A DNA stretch of 64,000 bases from Acanthosepion esculentum (taxonomy: Eukaryota > Mollusca > Cephalopoda > Sepiida > Sepiidae). The notes beneath the pieces were generated by a model. It ran no database searches. It saw only the letters and a list, made by a program, of their open reading frames with translations, and was not told the origin of the DNA. The stretch covers positions 59,609,746-59,673,745 of the forward strand of contig OZ038479.1 of assembly GCA_964036315.1 (NCBI GenBank), given 5' to 3'. How positions within the stretch are numbered: the first letter of the stretch is position 1; each line of letters starts with the position of its first letter. Of this stretch, positions 32,540 to 44,136 are shown piece by piece. The translations under genes and the position numbers were made by a program.

Positions 32540-34176
32540 ATGGATTGCAACTGTAAGAGTAATCCTGACCGGTTCTGTTATATCTGTGGTAATATGGTTC
32601 TTCCTAATCATCAAGCAAAAATCGCTGACTTTGTAAAGAAGGCATATTGTAATTACTTTGGAGTTAAACTAGGGGATCAGGATAAGCCATTCGCTCCCCA
32701 TGTTTGCTCTAAAACGTGCGTGGAGGAATTGAGGGATTGGAGGAATGGTAAAAAGAAGAGTATGCCATTTGCCATTCCAATTGTATGGAGGTAAGGAAAA
32801 GATCACATTACAGATTGCTATTTCTGCATGATAAATCTAAAAGGAATAAATCACAAGAACAAGAACCATGTCCAATACCCCAATGTTCCTTCTGCCATAA
32901 GACCAATCTCTCATGGCCCAGACCTTCCTGTTCCTGGGCCAGATGGTAACATGGAATATAGCCCTGATTCCAAACATAGTGACATGACTGTTGTAGCTGG
33001 AGATGACACATACAAGCCAGAAGAGGATGACCAGCCAGCACCCTTGACACAAGCAGAACTTAACAACGTGACATGAGACCTGAACCTTTCAAAAGTCTGC
33101 TCAGCTGCTGGGTTCACATCTCAAAGAGAAACATCTGTTGGCACCAGGAACAATGTTCTTCTGGTATTGAGACCGTGAGAGAGAAATAAGACTGTTTTCC
33201 CCATTCCAAGATATGTCATCATTGGTTTATTGCAATGACATTGCTGGATTGATCAAATCAATGGGCTTAGGGTATGATGCTATGGAATGGAGACTTTTTA
33301 TTGACTCATCCAGCAGAAGTCTCAAAGCAGTTGTTCTACATAATGGGAATAGTTTTCCATCTATCCTTATTGGGCATTCAGTACAAATGAAAGAATCTCA
33401 CAACAGCATGGATCATTTGTTGTCTGCTGTTAACTACCAGGAGCACAAATGGTTGATTTGTGCAGATCTTAAGCTGGTTGGACTAGTCCTAGGGCTCCAA
33501 AGTATCCTTGTTTTCTGTGTCTCTGGGACAGCCGGGCTGATGACCAACATTATGTCAGTCAAGAGTAGCCATTAAGACAAGGGTTCAAACCTGGCTCACA
33601 TAATGTTCAGTTTCACACTCTCGTTAAACCAAACAAAACAGTTTCCAGCTTTACATATCATCAAGTTAGGAGTAACAAAGAACTTTGTGAAGGCAATGGA
33701 TAGGGAAGGCGGCATCCAGGAGAAGTTCCCACTGATAAGCATGGAGAAACTCAAGGCTGGTATATTTCATGGCCCTCAAATAAGATAACTCATGAAGGAC
33801 CCAATGTTTGATGAAGCACTGAGCAAAGCTGAACTGTCTGTGTAGCAGTCACTGAAGTCAGTAGTTACAAACCTCCTGTGTGTAATACGAGAAGGAAATT
33901 GAAGAGCTACTGAAGAGTTTCCGCTAACTCTGGGTACGAATGTCAGTTAAACTGCACTTTCTGCTGTCACACTTGGACTATTTTCCAAAGAACTGTGGAG
34001 ATTTGAGTAAAGAGCAAGGTGAGTGCTTTCACCAAGACATTCGCATTATAGAAGAGCGCTACCAAGGCTGGTGAGATGTAAACTTTCTTGCTGACTACTG
34101 CTGGTGCTTGAAACGGGATGTGATGGCTGCCAAGTACAGGAGAAAGTTCCTGAAAAAACCTTTCATCCATAAATAG
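32540..34176 (+). pseudogene. Broken multicopy TE-type gene of unknown function
   Basis: An intronless gene begins MDCNCKSNPDRFCYICGN, rich in CxC/CxxC pairs (CNC, CYIC, later CSKTC and DCYFC) that suggest an N-terminal zinc-binding module. A stop at about 32792 replaces a Glu codon within the frame IVWR-stop-GKDHIT, and the frame continues to about 33075 with an acidic region (YKPEEDDQPAPLTQAEL). Frameshifts follow. Recognisable blocks are VYCNDIAGLIKSMGLGYDAM, EWRLFIDSSSRSLKAVVLHN, MDHLLSAVNYQEHKWLICAD and, at the end, LADYCWCLKRDVMAAKY and a Pro-Phe-Ile tail near 34170. I recall this as a gene type present in many copies in aphid, Hydra and mollusc genomes and probably spread by a transposon. 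Its function is not known to me. The copy is dead. Confidence 0.6.
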
Positions 34177-36550
34177 CTACTTTTATGTATTTCTCAGTTT
34201 ACTTTGGCATGATGTGAGCTTTCTGTGAATATATCAGTCCTAAATTTAGCATTATTTGTTTAATTCAACAAGAAAATAAATAATGTTATAATACTGTTCT
34301 ATACATTTCAAGTAAGAACTTGTATCTTAAAAATTTGATCAAATTAGACAAAATGAGTATGATTTTTGGATTCAGTGTAAATACTGCCTTAAAATCAGCT
34401 ATTATATATTCAACCTTGAAAACATTGCAGGCCAGTGAATCAATGAAAATGAAATATGTCACATTTACAATAAAAATTACAATGCTGCATAAGGTCCTCA
34501 GAAAAGGTAGACAGGAGAAAATACTTCTCTGACTAGTTTCTAAAGAATAGGTATAATTTTCAAAGCAGCGTCCATGGTAACAGTGAAGAATAGAACAATG
34601 ACACCAGCTGAAGAATTTTCTTTGACGTGGGAGAAATTTTGATGTTCCTTTCAATTCTCATCTGATAGTTGTCAAAATTCTTCTGTGTTGTTTTTCATCC
34701 TGGATGGGGGTGACCTGAGTTCCTGCAGCAGCCGTTAGTTGACTCCTCAAATTCAATACAAGGTCCCCTCCCTTTTATTACAACATGTAGGCTCTGAATT
34801 CACTTAACTCAGAATTTGGTGAGAAACCTTTTGACTGATTTCAGATGAAAACCAACTCAGCTGTTTTCCCACAAATCAAAATGTACCAAAAATACTTTTG
34901 AAATTCAAAAGTTTAAGCAACAGCCCAATGCAGCATCTGTTTTATCTCAGAAAAGCAGACAACGCGCGCACTCAAGCGGCTTAAATTTCTTATATATACA
35001 ACTGTTGAACTTGCAAATGTTGCAACTATCCGACAACAAAGCAAAATTTTCCATAAAATTCAATACACCTTCCACAGTGCTTCAACAATTACCTTTTTTT
35101 TTTGTTGATGTAAGGTGACCATAGATAAGATGAGACCCAAAATCTAGGTAAATTTTTGTGATTTTATCTGATATCTGTAGTATAAGACAACTAATGACTC
35201 TGACAATGAAACGAAGCTGATTTGCCAGATATGACGAAACTGTAAATGACAATGTTTACAATGAGCTCTTTGTATCAGATGATGATGAACATAGTAATTT
35301 TGAAGAGTTTTAATTATGTATGCAGGTGTCTTGTTTTTTTATTCTGTAATGAGAAATAAAGATTTTATGGCAACTTAATGGGTTTTTTGTTGCTTCACAC
35401 CACAAAAATCATATCGTATGTTATTGAAAAATAAAGTTTGCATGTTATGCTAAAAATGTTTTTGCTATCTAACACAACAATGATAACAAATTTTAATTTG
35501 AAATATAGATTTATGTTATCTTACTTAAATGTTGTTATTTAACATTACTATGAGAAATAATGATTGGTGTGAATGCACCCATAACTCTACACATCAAGAA
35601 TAAAAGATTTATCTTACATGCTGAGCGGAACTTTTGCAAATTGTTGTGTAATCGTCACCTGAATATTGAATTTTAATGTGAAATCAAGAAGTAAAAGTAG
35701 TTTTATTACATTTATAAAATGTAATACAGCATTATAACATGAATTGTTTCAACTAGAAATATTTACATTGGTAGTTACCATACCAATCAGTTGTTACCCT
35801 ACCATGATCCATGGGACAAGCATACTAAACTAGTCTATTTACTAGTATTGATACACCATAAGGTTTGTTTTTTGTAACTGTTGTATGAGCTGATTCCCTA
35901 TTTTTTTGATTGTGGGGGTAATTTTTAAGATTTAACAGTTGCCTTATATGCAGAAATATATGGTAATTTGCATCACAACTTGACAGGTCAAATCTTTCTT
36001 CATTATACTATGAAGAATAGAATAAATTCAAACATTTTTACATATTGGTTAGAAATATTTTTTCCAGTATGGTGGGGAGGTATTGTAAGGGTTACCTCAC
36101 CTTGTCTCCCAGGGTGGCCACTAGGTAGCACTCCATTTAAGACAATAAAAGGATTCTTCATTCTTCATCATTAGCAATAACATTCAGACTTCTCTCTTCA
36201 AGAGATTTCCTTTCCCCAGTAAACCAACTACTTCATTTCAAACAAGCCATGTAGACTTCGCACGGATATGTGCACAGACACTACAACTAAGTAGATAAAT
36301 ATTTTTGTTCTCTTTTTTTAAACTTATGGATGCATCACATTAAAACACCAGTTCCCATACAATCACTGATGTTAAGCAACATTTTTAACAATATTTAACA
36401 TGGTGTATACGGATGAAAAGGGTTAAAACAAAACGATTTTAAATTTTTGTCAGAAAGAGAATTATTTTCCCAGGATATGGGAATAGATGTATGAATTTTG
36501 TTGAAAAAAAAGTTACACAACATGACTTTGCTAGACACAGCGAACAGGTG
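34177..36550. other. Noncoding region
   Basis: No gene recognised. 35255-35312 reads NDNVYNELFVSDDDEHSNFE and then a stop, an acidic tail like those ending some pogo/Tigger-type transposases, but nothing upstream supports it. 36075-36170 has a short LTR-like look (GTAAGGGTTACCTCACC, then AATAAAAGG) without a partner. Confidence 0.4.
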
Positions 36551-36559
36551 CAGGATCAG

Positions 36560-37690
36560 AGGCCAGAGGTTAAGGTCGGTTGTTGAAAGATGTCCGGCTT
36601 GACTACAGACGGAGAAATTTTGGCCAACAAATTTCCCAGATAAAGAAAAAATTAAAAATTATAATTGTAAAACAGAATAAAGACAGGAGATGACATCAGA
36701 AGGACTGACATCATATGATGTCTCCTCCTGAAAGAGGAGGGGATCTTTCAAAATTGGAGATGTGAAATAGAAAACGAAAGAAAACAACTGGTTGAATCTT
36801 GGGAGATTTGCATAAAACCCACCTATTCACCCGCACCACACCAGTTGAAAGGGACACCCATAAATACAAGTGCCCACGTCGGCCAAAGTTGGTTGGAGTG
36901 AGTTGGGGTACGTTAGTTGGATGAGTTGGATTTGGGTTGGGGTTAGTTGCTGTTTGAGTTGCAGTTGGAGGCGGTCGGAGGAGTAAAGATATGTCTGATA
37001 TAACGCTGCTTGCCAACCTGATGAAGAATTACAGTACTTGAAGATAAATCCAGTTGTTGCTGAAGAAAGACTCCGATGATAAACCTTGTGTTGTCCGTGA
37101 AAGTACAAATCACAGTACTTGAAGATTCTTCAAAGAAGCTACCTGCAATTCGTGAAAGTACAAACAATAGTACTTGAAGTACCATGAAGAAAAACTTTGA
37201 CGAATAACCTTGTGCCGTCTGTGAAAGTACAAATCACGGTATTTGAAGATTCTTCAAAGAAGCTACCTGCAATTTTCGTTCCGTCACCAGTTATTAGAAC
37301 GGGTTGGGAAAAGAAGAAAAAGAACAAAGAAAAGAACTGTAAATATTTTTTTTATTCTGATATAAACATCATGTCATGACTTATTTGGGCGTCGTCCATT
37401 TTATTTTTCAATTTTGTATGCATGTGTTCAACTCCTTGGTTTAGCATGGTTAAGATACCCCAGTTGAAATTTGGCTTGACCCTCCTAAGATCAAAATCAC
37501 AACGTGGGTAAGAGAGGTCAAAGTTGAAGAGGCCAACTTTGAGACAAGCTGCTGGGTCAAACGTCATCAACAACCGACGGGTGGGCTGATGGCTTGTTCT
37601 CTGATACCGAGATCAATCCTGACCAAGCGAGCAGACCGGGATTGACCGTGAGTACCGCCATACCTGGTGACCAAAGCAGACCGGACCTGG
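36560..37690 (+). repeat. LTR relic related to the 10.1-11.8 kb element
   Basis: Shares GAAATTTTGGCC-type U3 sequence, a TATA-like CCCATAAATACAAG at 36855, and a U5/leader segment with the other element (CCTAAGATCAAAATCACAACGT... at 37485 versus CCTAAGATCAAAGTGACAAT at 11414; CATCAACAACCGACGG at 37565 versus CATCGACAACCAG at 11546). An internal segment is duplicated: 37090-37148 and 37215-37273 share GAAAGTACAAATCAC and GATTCTTCAAAGAAGCTACC, with a half-copy between. No gag or pol flanks it, so it is probably a solo LTR or leader fragment. Confidence 0.5.
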
Positions 37691-38287
37691 AATAAGTTTT
37701 TCTTTCACTTTTTTTGTGAGCTATATTTTTCTTTATATGTGTAAAATCAATCCACATGTTGAAAGTCATTTGTTTTTACATGTCTTCATCCTCATCAGCA
37801 GTAGAAACTGGTAACTAATAGCAACCTCATTCATTACAAACCTGTAGTAATCACTATATATGATTTTTTGTTACTTTAAAACCTTGCTCAGTTTCCCCAA
37901 AACGGGTATGCAACAGTGAAAATGTGCATGGGGAGGCCTCATTTTTAAAAGAAACAAAAAGAGAAACTTATGGAGATGGGTTCAGGATAAGCACTGTTAT
38001 GGGACACTGCTCACAAATTAATATTTATAGCATCTCTGTCACAAGTTCTATTTTTGCAAAGATATCAACTCATTTAATTTCCTGTTTACCACTGTGGCAA
38101 ATGGGAAAAGCACCTGCCTCTCGCCCCAAAAAATGTTCTGTACAATCCGAGATAATTACTGCCTCACATATGGTAATTTTTTATCATCTCCTCCAACTAT
38201 CACAACCAATCAAAAAATTTACCTCCTAAATAAAAGTTATTGCTTTTCTTGATGAGAGGAGGGTATTTTTTTGGTCTGTAAGCGAGA
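37691..38287. other. Noncoding region
   Basis: No gene recognised. A 101-codon open stretch at 37924-38229 has no recognisable domain and is probably chance. Confidence 0.45.
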
Positions 38288-38600
38288 GTGGCATGGCGGA
38301 GTAATGGATAGCGGCTTGGATTGAGGAATCGGAGAACTGAGTTTGAATTCCAGTCGAATCCATTACATTCATTTATGTGTGCTCATACCCTTGGGAAAGG
38401 TATGAACCCTTCTCTCGTCCCCCCAGCTATGGGTAAATAGTAGGATACACCGGGTTCTATAGCCTTAGATGGCAACTGGTCTACCACAAAAAGAAATGGC
38501 AACCTACTGCGGGAAAAATCTGCCTTGTTAGTCATGTATCAAAAGATACATGATCACCTATGTGTGTATCACACATGGCACACAACTGACTGAGTGAGAG
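38288..38600 (+). repeat. tRNA-derived SINE, near full length
   Basis: The most complete plus-strand copy. It has A box region GCATGGCGGAGTAATGGAT, B box GAGTTTGAATTCCAGTC, body CCCTTGGGAAAGGTATGAAC, CTATAGCCTTAGATGGCAAC, AAATGGCAACCTACTGCGG, and a hairpin module TATCAAAAGATACATGATCA followed by GTATCACACATGGCACA. The tRNA head and composite body resemble OR-type octopus SINEs. Confidence 0.9.
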
Positions 38601-38889
38601 TGAGTTCACCATGTTAGAATCTTGGAGTTGGATTTTTGACCCCATTTTATTTGGCCTCTTGGAATTTTGACATTGGACGTATGATTTCTGATTTCTATAC
38701 TACTCATCTTTCTTGCCTTTTGGATTTGTGAGACTGGATTTAGACTTTTCACTACCCTTGTTGTTTTGGATGGTCAACTGATTTAACTACTTATTGTAAG
38801 AAAGAAAATAAAAAATATCAGTTCTCATTGAAACAAGTTTTTACCTATAAGAACAGATATTCAAAAATTGGCTTTGATGATGCACAAAA

Positions 38890-39390
38890 TATCAGTTGTT
38901 CACTTTCTCAGAAGAGTACATGCTTGGAAGCTTTGATCTTTCAAATATTGAGATGTGTGTGATTTTTCTCTGCAGGTGATGCCCAGTAAGTATCTCAGGC
39001 AGCACAAGTGAAAGCTGTTCAATCTTTTCTCTTGATGCACATAATGGAATCCAGGACTCACTACTATACAAGAGCTTGCTTATGAAATTGGTAAGATTCT
39101 GAAGGTAATGTAGAGTAGATTTCTGCACTCTGCAATTGTCATGCAGTTAACACAAGATGATGTCCATGGTTGACCTTTCTACTCTGAACCCTGCCTGCAA
39201 CTAGGAGTCTATGCAACGACCTGTTCAGGATGACCCTAGCTTACGGATGATGCTGAGCAGAAATATGACGTGGTAGGTATCATAAGAGCTTCTGCCTCAC
39301 TAATCTTTGTCTAAGGTGAGGATGTAAGCATCTTTCAATTCCTGTAGGACAGTACCCTCTCTCCAGCACATGTACAGGAGTTTGTATAGT
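38890..39390 (-). pseudogene. LINE fragment, RT centre deleted
   Basis: The minus strand opens with VLQELKDAYILTLDK (RT start in RTE/CR1-like elements), then broken sequence to GFRVERSTMDIILC, matching the conserved QCGFR...STxDMIF box. It then jumps to SWIPLCASREKIEQL, LPEILTGHHLQRKITHI and FERSKLPSMYS, which match the region after RT (CLRRIL...W..KI...VL.R..LPS). The catalytic YADD part between them is missing, so this is an internally deleted copy. Frames are broken. Confidence 0.65.
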
Positions 39391-40330
39391 TTGTCAAGGA
39401 GAGCAAGGTTTTCCACACTTCAAGAAACAGTATCATAATGTGATGCATATAAAAACTCGAAGCAATGAAAAACACATGAAAATTAATTTTTTTGTTTCCA
39501 TTAAAGAAAAGAAAAACAAATTCTATTTTGTATGTTGTAAGAAAGAAAATAAGAAATATCAGTTCTTATAAAAAACACTTTTTTTTCTTATAAAAAAAAT
39601 ATACTCAAAAATCTGTTTTGATTATGCACAAAATGTCTGAAACATTAGAATTGGTTGGGTGGTCAGTTTCTAAAAGCTGTGTCTGTACAGAAACTATGAC
39701 ATCTTGTTACACCAAAGTGGTAAATTTGCTGATGTTACTATGATGTTCTGACTGTATGACTCCTTTTGCTATTCTTATGCCCTTTATATTTCTGTTTTTT
39801 ATATATTTTGTGATGTCAACGAACACTTGTTACCACTTTGGTGATGTCAACGAATAGTCATCATCACTTTTGTAATGCTCGTTATAGTACAGACTTCATA
39901 ATCGCAGATACAACTATAGTAATACCGTTGAACAATACTGGTGTCAGACACATTTGAATAACACTCGCACTAATAGTACTTGCTTGATAATACTTGCTCG
40001 AATAGTAGCCACTGAATAGTAATCAGTATAGAGAAATAGTATAGTGAATAGAATAAAAATGCTGATCTGTATAGTAATAAAGACTAGAAATGGTGATCGT
40101 CTAGATGTCATGCTACTTTCTATTCATGCTTTTCCTCTATGGTCACATGGTCTACTTAATTTAATAATGGGGTCACCTGTATTTGCTCACTGGTGATCTA
40201 TGTTCAAACTCAAGTGTCAGCAGCAACACTTTATTCCTATATAACAATATATTTATTCTCTGACTACATTTCATAAAGAGTTGAATTGAATTTATGGGTC
40301 TACTCAATACCTCTTATAAGTATAATCTCT
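39391..40330. other. Noncoding, possible LTR-like stretch
   Basis: 39805-39865 has GTGATGTCAACGAA twice (39811 and 39842), followed by many TAGT-rich short words and GAATAAAAATG/AATAAAGAC near 40055-40085. This could be the transcribed end of an LTR, but no ends were found. Confidence 0.3.
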
Positions 40331-40670
40331 CCTTACAAGGTGTTAAATTTAAATGTCACAGTTGTTAGCCTCATTTCAAGATTCTATTCCTAAATGAGTC
40401 TTCTCTTTATCATATTTAATGCTTTTTGCATGATGCCACAGTCTTTTGTTTCAGCCATTGAAATCAAAATTCATTTCAGAGTCACAGACCTTCCCATAGC
40501 ACCTTTGATATTAAGTCTGTCTCACTCTGTCCATAAAAATGGCTATTTTAAATCTTGTAAAAAGAAACTGAACCAATATTTGCAAATAACTTACATTCTT
40601 TGTGCCTTTTTGTTGTTTGTATTTTTTCTTCCTTTTTTATTGTCCTTTATTTTTCTTTATTGGTATTAAT
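40330..40670 (+). pseudogene. LINE C-terminal scrap
   Basis: 40360-40450 resembles 42795-42910 at the end of the LINE fragment there (GCCTCATTTCAAGATTC, TTTAATGCTTTTTGCATGATG). It is followed by GYFKSCKKKLNQYLQITYIL, like the FK.R.NKYL C-terminus of such elements. Short and broken. Confidence 0.4.
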
Positions 40671-41305
40671 TTAAAAATTTTACCTTCAGCTAACTGGTAA
40701 GTTATAACTTTGGACCAAGACTAACTGCATATTTACTATTTCATATTGGTGCTGAAAACTTGATGTGGCAAGATTGAATTAATTTTTCCCTGTCCAACTT
40801 TTAGTTGGTAGGAGATATCAGAATTTATACCAAGTTACAACTTAATATGATCTATCTTTCCATAGTTTAGTCATATCATAATTCTTTCCCCATGTCATTC
40901 TTGATAGACACTTGATTCTTCTAGAATATTAATCATGCACCAGGCCTGGTTGGGTTTGGGCAACCTTCTTAGAGTTGGTGTCTCCCAGTCTTGTGAACAG
41001 GTTAATAGAAGTAGATAGGCTCACCTATCATTTGGCCACAGTCCTTCCATGTTTATTGAAGATCATCCTTTGTTCCCTGTTCAGATATGGTTTACCAGTC
41101 CTTTTTTCTACCAAGTTCACAATGATTTAACTGTCTTAACATTTTGGTGAACAGACTATTTAGTGGCTGCAACTTTCCATTATGAGGGTACCGGGTTGGC
41201 AGTTTGTGTTTCCGACTGGTTGTTAGGAGCCCAAAACTCTTAAAGAGGCTGCTTTGATTAACAGTTGCATAATGTTGGGGTATTTGTGGTGGATTATGTG
41301 AACAT

Positions 41306-41910
41306 TGAAAATAATTGTTTGAAAACAATTATTCAAATTGTAAATTGTTTGAATGAAAATTAATCAAAAGGACAATTATACTCAATGATAATTATTCAAA
41401 ATGCAAAATTATTTATTGCAATAAAAATGTAAAAATAAAGAGAGAAAATACACAAAAGATAATTATTTGAAATACAAATATTGTTAATAAAACAATTTAG
41501 TAAGAAAAAATCCTTATAACCTTAAGTTATATGATACCTCATGCAAATAGTCAGTTACTGAACAGTACTCATTAAAGGATGCCACTAATTTTTTAAGTTT
41601 TCCATTTACATTGCAGTATTTCTTGGTGTTATTGATATCTTGGCAACCTGCTTTTGAAACATGAATTATTTGCAAGTCCTGTTCTCTTTTAAGAGAACCT
41701 AAGAATTTCCATATTGTGGGATAATACTTGCTGCTGCAAAAGCCCTATGCCATACTTCAAGGGTGTTATTAGTTTTTGGTACATCTGCATTGACTCTCTC
41801 AAAGACCAGATATGTATTTCAAATAATTATCATTTAGTATAATTGGCCTTTCAATTAATTTTCATTCAATTTACAATTCGAATAAATTGTTTTCAAACAA
41901 TTTTCTTGAT
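41306..41910. mobile_element. Non-autonomous element with about 100-bp terminal inverted repeats
   Basis: 41308-41406 (AATTGTTTGAAAACAATTAT, GAATGAAAATTAAT, GGACAATTATACTCAATGAT) is matched in reverse complement by 41812-41908 (ATCATTTAGTATAATTGGCC, ATTAATTTTCATTC, AAATTGTTTTCAAACAATTT). The roughly 400-bp centre has no open frame. Weaker inverted similarity (GCATAATGTTG versus CAACATTATG) extends outside, so the true ends may be near 41262 and 41960. LINE RT sequence begins directly after it. Confidence 0.6.
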
Positions 41911-42910
41911 ACGTTTGTGGTGCAACATTATGTAGGTGTCCCCTGCATGTATTTTTGGTTGGCAACCCTGTGGGATGCTCTGGTCTATCAAATCATGAAA
42001 TAAAAGTTATCCTGAATGGCCACCTACCTAGATCCTTTTGTACTAAGGCAGGTGTCCCCAGGGCTCCATATTTGGTCCTAGTTTGTTTTTAATTTTCATT
42101 AATGACCTTCCCAACAGCATCAGCTCTCAACTTGGTATCTGTACAGATAACACAAGCATTTACTCCTGTCTCGATAGACTGATCAGTTTGATAAGGTCAA
42201 TATAGCAGCTGATGTCCAAAATGACCTTCAGTCTGTTGGTAACTGGGGCAAAATGTGGCTTATTAAACCTACAAAACTAAATTGCTCTCTATTAATCATC
42301 TGAGAGACTCGTCTATCAGCATGGATAACCACCAGGAAAGTGACTTGTTGCACCTACTCAGGCTAATAGTCTCAGCTGGCATGAAGTGGAAAGACTATAT
42401 TGAATCCATTGCTAGGTCAGCTGCTAAGAAAGTCGGTTCACTGTGTCATGCAAGATAATTTTTCTCTCCAGAATCTATCCTGCATATCTATAAGTTTACC
42501 ATTTGTCCATGCTTAGAATGTTGCTGCCACATATGGTCCAGTGCTCCTAATCTAGAGGTTCAAAAAAGAATCAGCAATATTATTGGTCCTGATCTGGCAT
42601 CTCATTTCAGTCACTTTCCCACCAACATAAAGTTGCTTCCCTGTGCCTTTTCTACAATTTCACAGTAAATGTTCAGATGAACTCTTTGCTATAGTAACTA
42701 AATTTTTTGAATTTAAGCAAAGTACTAGACTGGCATCAAGATCTCATCAATTTAAAGTTGAGTTGGCTAGGTGTAATCATAAATTCTATGCTAATACCTT
42801 CTTGCACTTTTTTTATTGTATCTAATGCTTTTTGTATGATGTCGCAGTCTTTAGCCTCATTTCAAGATTCATACCTAAATGAATCTCTTTTTTATTATAT
42901 TTAATACCCT
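41911..42910 (+). pseudogene. LINE reverse transcriptase fragment (Jockey/CR1-like)
   Basis: The plus strand reads KVILNGHLP, then AGVPQGSIFGPSLF and LIFINDLPNSISSQLGI. The catalytic box, usually YADDT, is CTDNTSIYSCLD, losing one of the two Asp residues. Downstream are DLQSVGNWGKMWLI, LLRLIVSAGMKWKDYIESI, AAKKVGSLCHAR, FFSPESILHIYKFTI and NIIGPDLASHFSHFP, typical of the RT-thumb and C-terminal region. Stops and shifts abound. The same family appears in antisense at 56500-56860. Confidence 0.8.
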
Positions 42911-44136
42911 TATTTATAATTGCCGTGTAACCCAAACTTTATTCACTCTCTTCACTCCAGTCACTTCTTCCTCATTGAGTAATACTGACCTTACGTGTCA
43001 TCTGGTTTGCTTTTGCCACCTTGGTTAGAGCCGGTATGTTTTCTTTATAGGGTTGATCTTACAATTTGGGGAAACCCGAATCAACCCTATCAAGACAATG
43101 TCTAGTGCGGATCCATCTATGTATGTTGTGTACTGTAGTTAAAAATAAATAATTCTCAACTTATCGTTGTGATAACTTTTGTCACTTTGCATCCAAGGAC
43201 AATGTTGGAAATCAGCACTGAAATAAGAACCCCTTCAATAAAATGCAAAACACTGTTGATAACTCTAGCAACAGACTTCTTGAATATAAAGAAAAACTGG
43301 TTGAATAAAATGTCTCTTATTTACCACAAGATCAAGTTCTCTACTGCCAGATATTGACTCAAGACATCTAGTAACATATGCTAAAGTAATAATCACCCCG
43401 TTGACTCTCACTTAATTGTGTCTGTGTTTTTACTCTGGCCATGGGAAATGTGGCTGTTTTATAAGGAATTCCTGGCATCTCTGAGCCAACTTCCTCCTGG
43501 GCCTGTCAAACTCCAGTTTATATAGCTGACTTCCCATATCACCCCACAAAAGATTTGATATATCTATTTTTTCCATCTCAATCTTAAAAGGTCTATTAAT
43601 AATCACATGGTGTTCCTTTGCTTTTAAAATTCTCTGTTCTCTCTTTTTATAAAGATAATGGCAGACAGCATAAACAAATCCCAAGCTTGAGAATTAAACA
43701 AAAAACAAATGCCTTCTCTTCGTCTAGACTAATTTAGGTCCATCCCTTCAGGAAGAACACACACATTTTGGACAGATGGTATAATGTAAAAAAAAAATTC
43801 TGAATTCAATTTCTCAAGATCAAAGTAATTCAGAAAACACATTAATCATGTCATCTTATCAGCAGGAAGTTGACAGGGTGGGGAACCTCAGTTTTGCTCA
43901 ATTTTACTGAATTTTGGTTAGTTAATTCTGGGTTAACTTCTACTTGGAACAGTTCTTAAATTAATTTTGTTACTTGAAAACATAATTTTTAAACTGTGTC
44001 TTTTTTCATCTTTTTCTCAACCATTCAACGAACTCTGCTGAGATTTTTGATAATCATTATCTTCCAATTAGTAGTCCATCCAAATCACCATCCTGCAATT
44101 AAAAGTTTAGGCAGAGCTAAAATCCTGTTACACTAA
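42911..44136. other. Noncoding region
   Basis: A small hairpin (TAGGGTTGAT at 43048, ATCAACCCTA about 30 bp later) is present. An 84-codon minus-strand stretch at 43430-43684 shows no recognisable domain. Confidence 0.4.

Noticed and set aside
35255..35312. pogo/Tigger transposase tail
   Set aside because: Only about 20 acidic residues and a stop; nothing upstream supports a transposase.
36827..37185. Overlapping minus-strand open frames of 80-101 codons
   Set aside because: They lie in the LTR relic and reflect its GTTGG-rich and duplicated segments. No domain, and all three frames are open at once.
38288..38360. tRNA gene at the SINE heads
   Set aside because: A and B boxes are present but the cloverleaf is degraded and the same head plus body recurs many times, so these are SINEs.
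39805..40130. A second solo LTR
   Set aside because: Short direct repeats and AATAAA words are suggestive, but no TG...CA ends or target duplication could be found.
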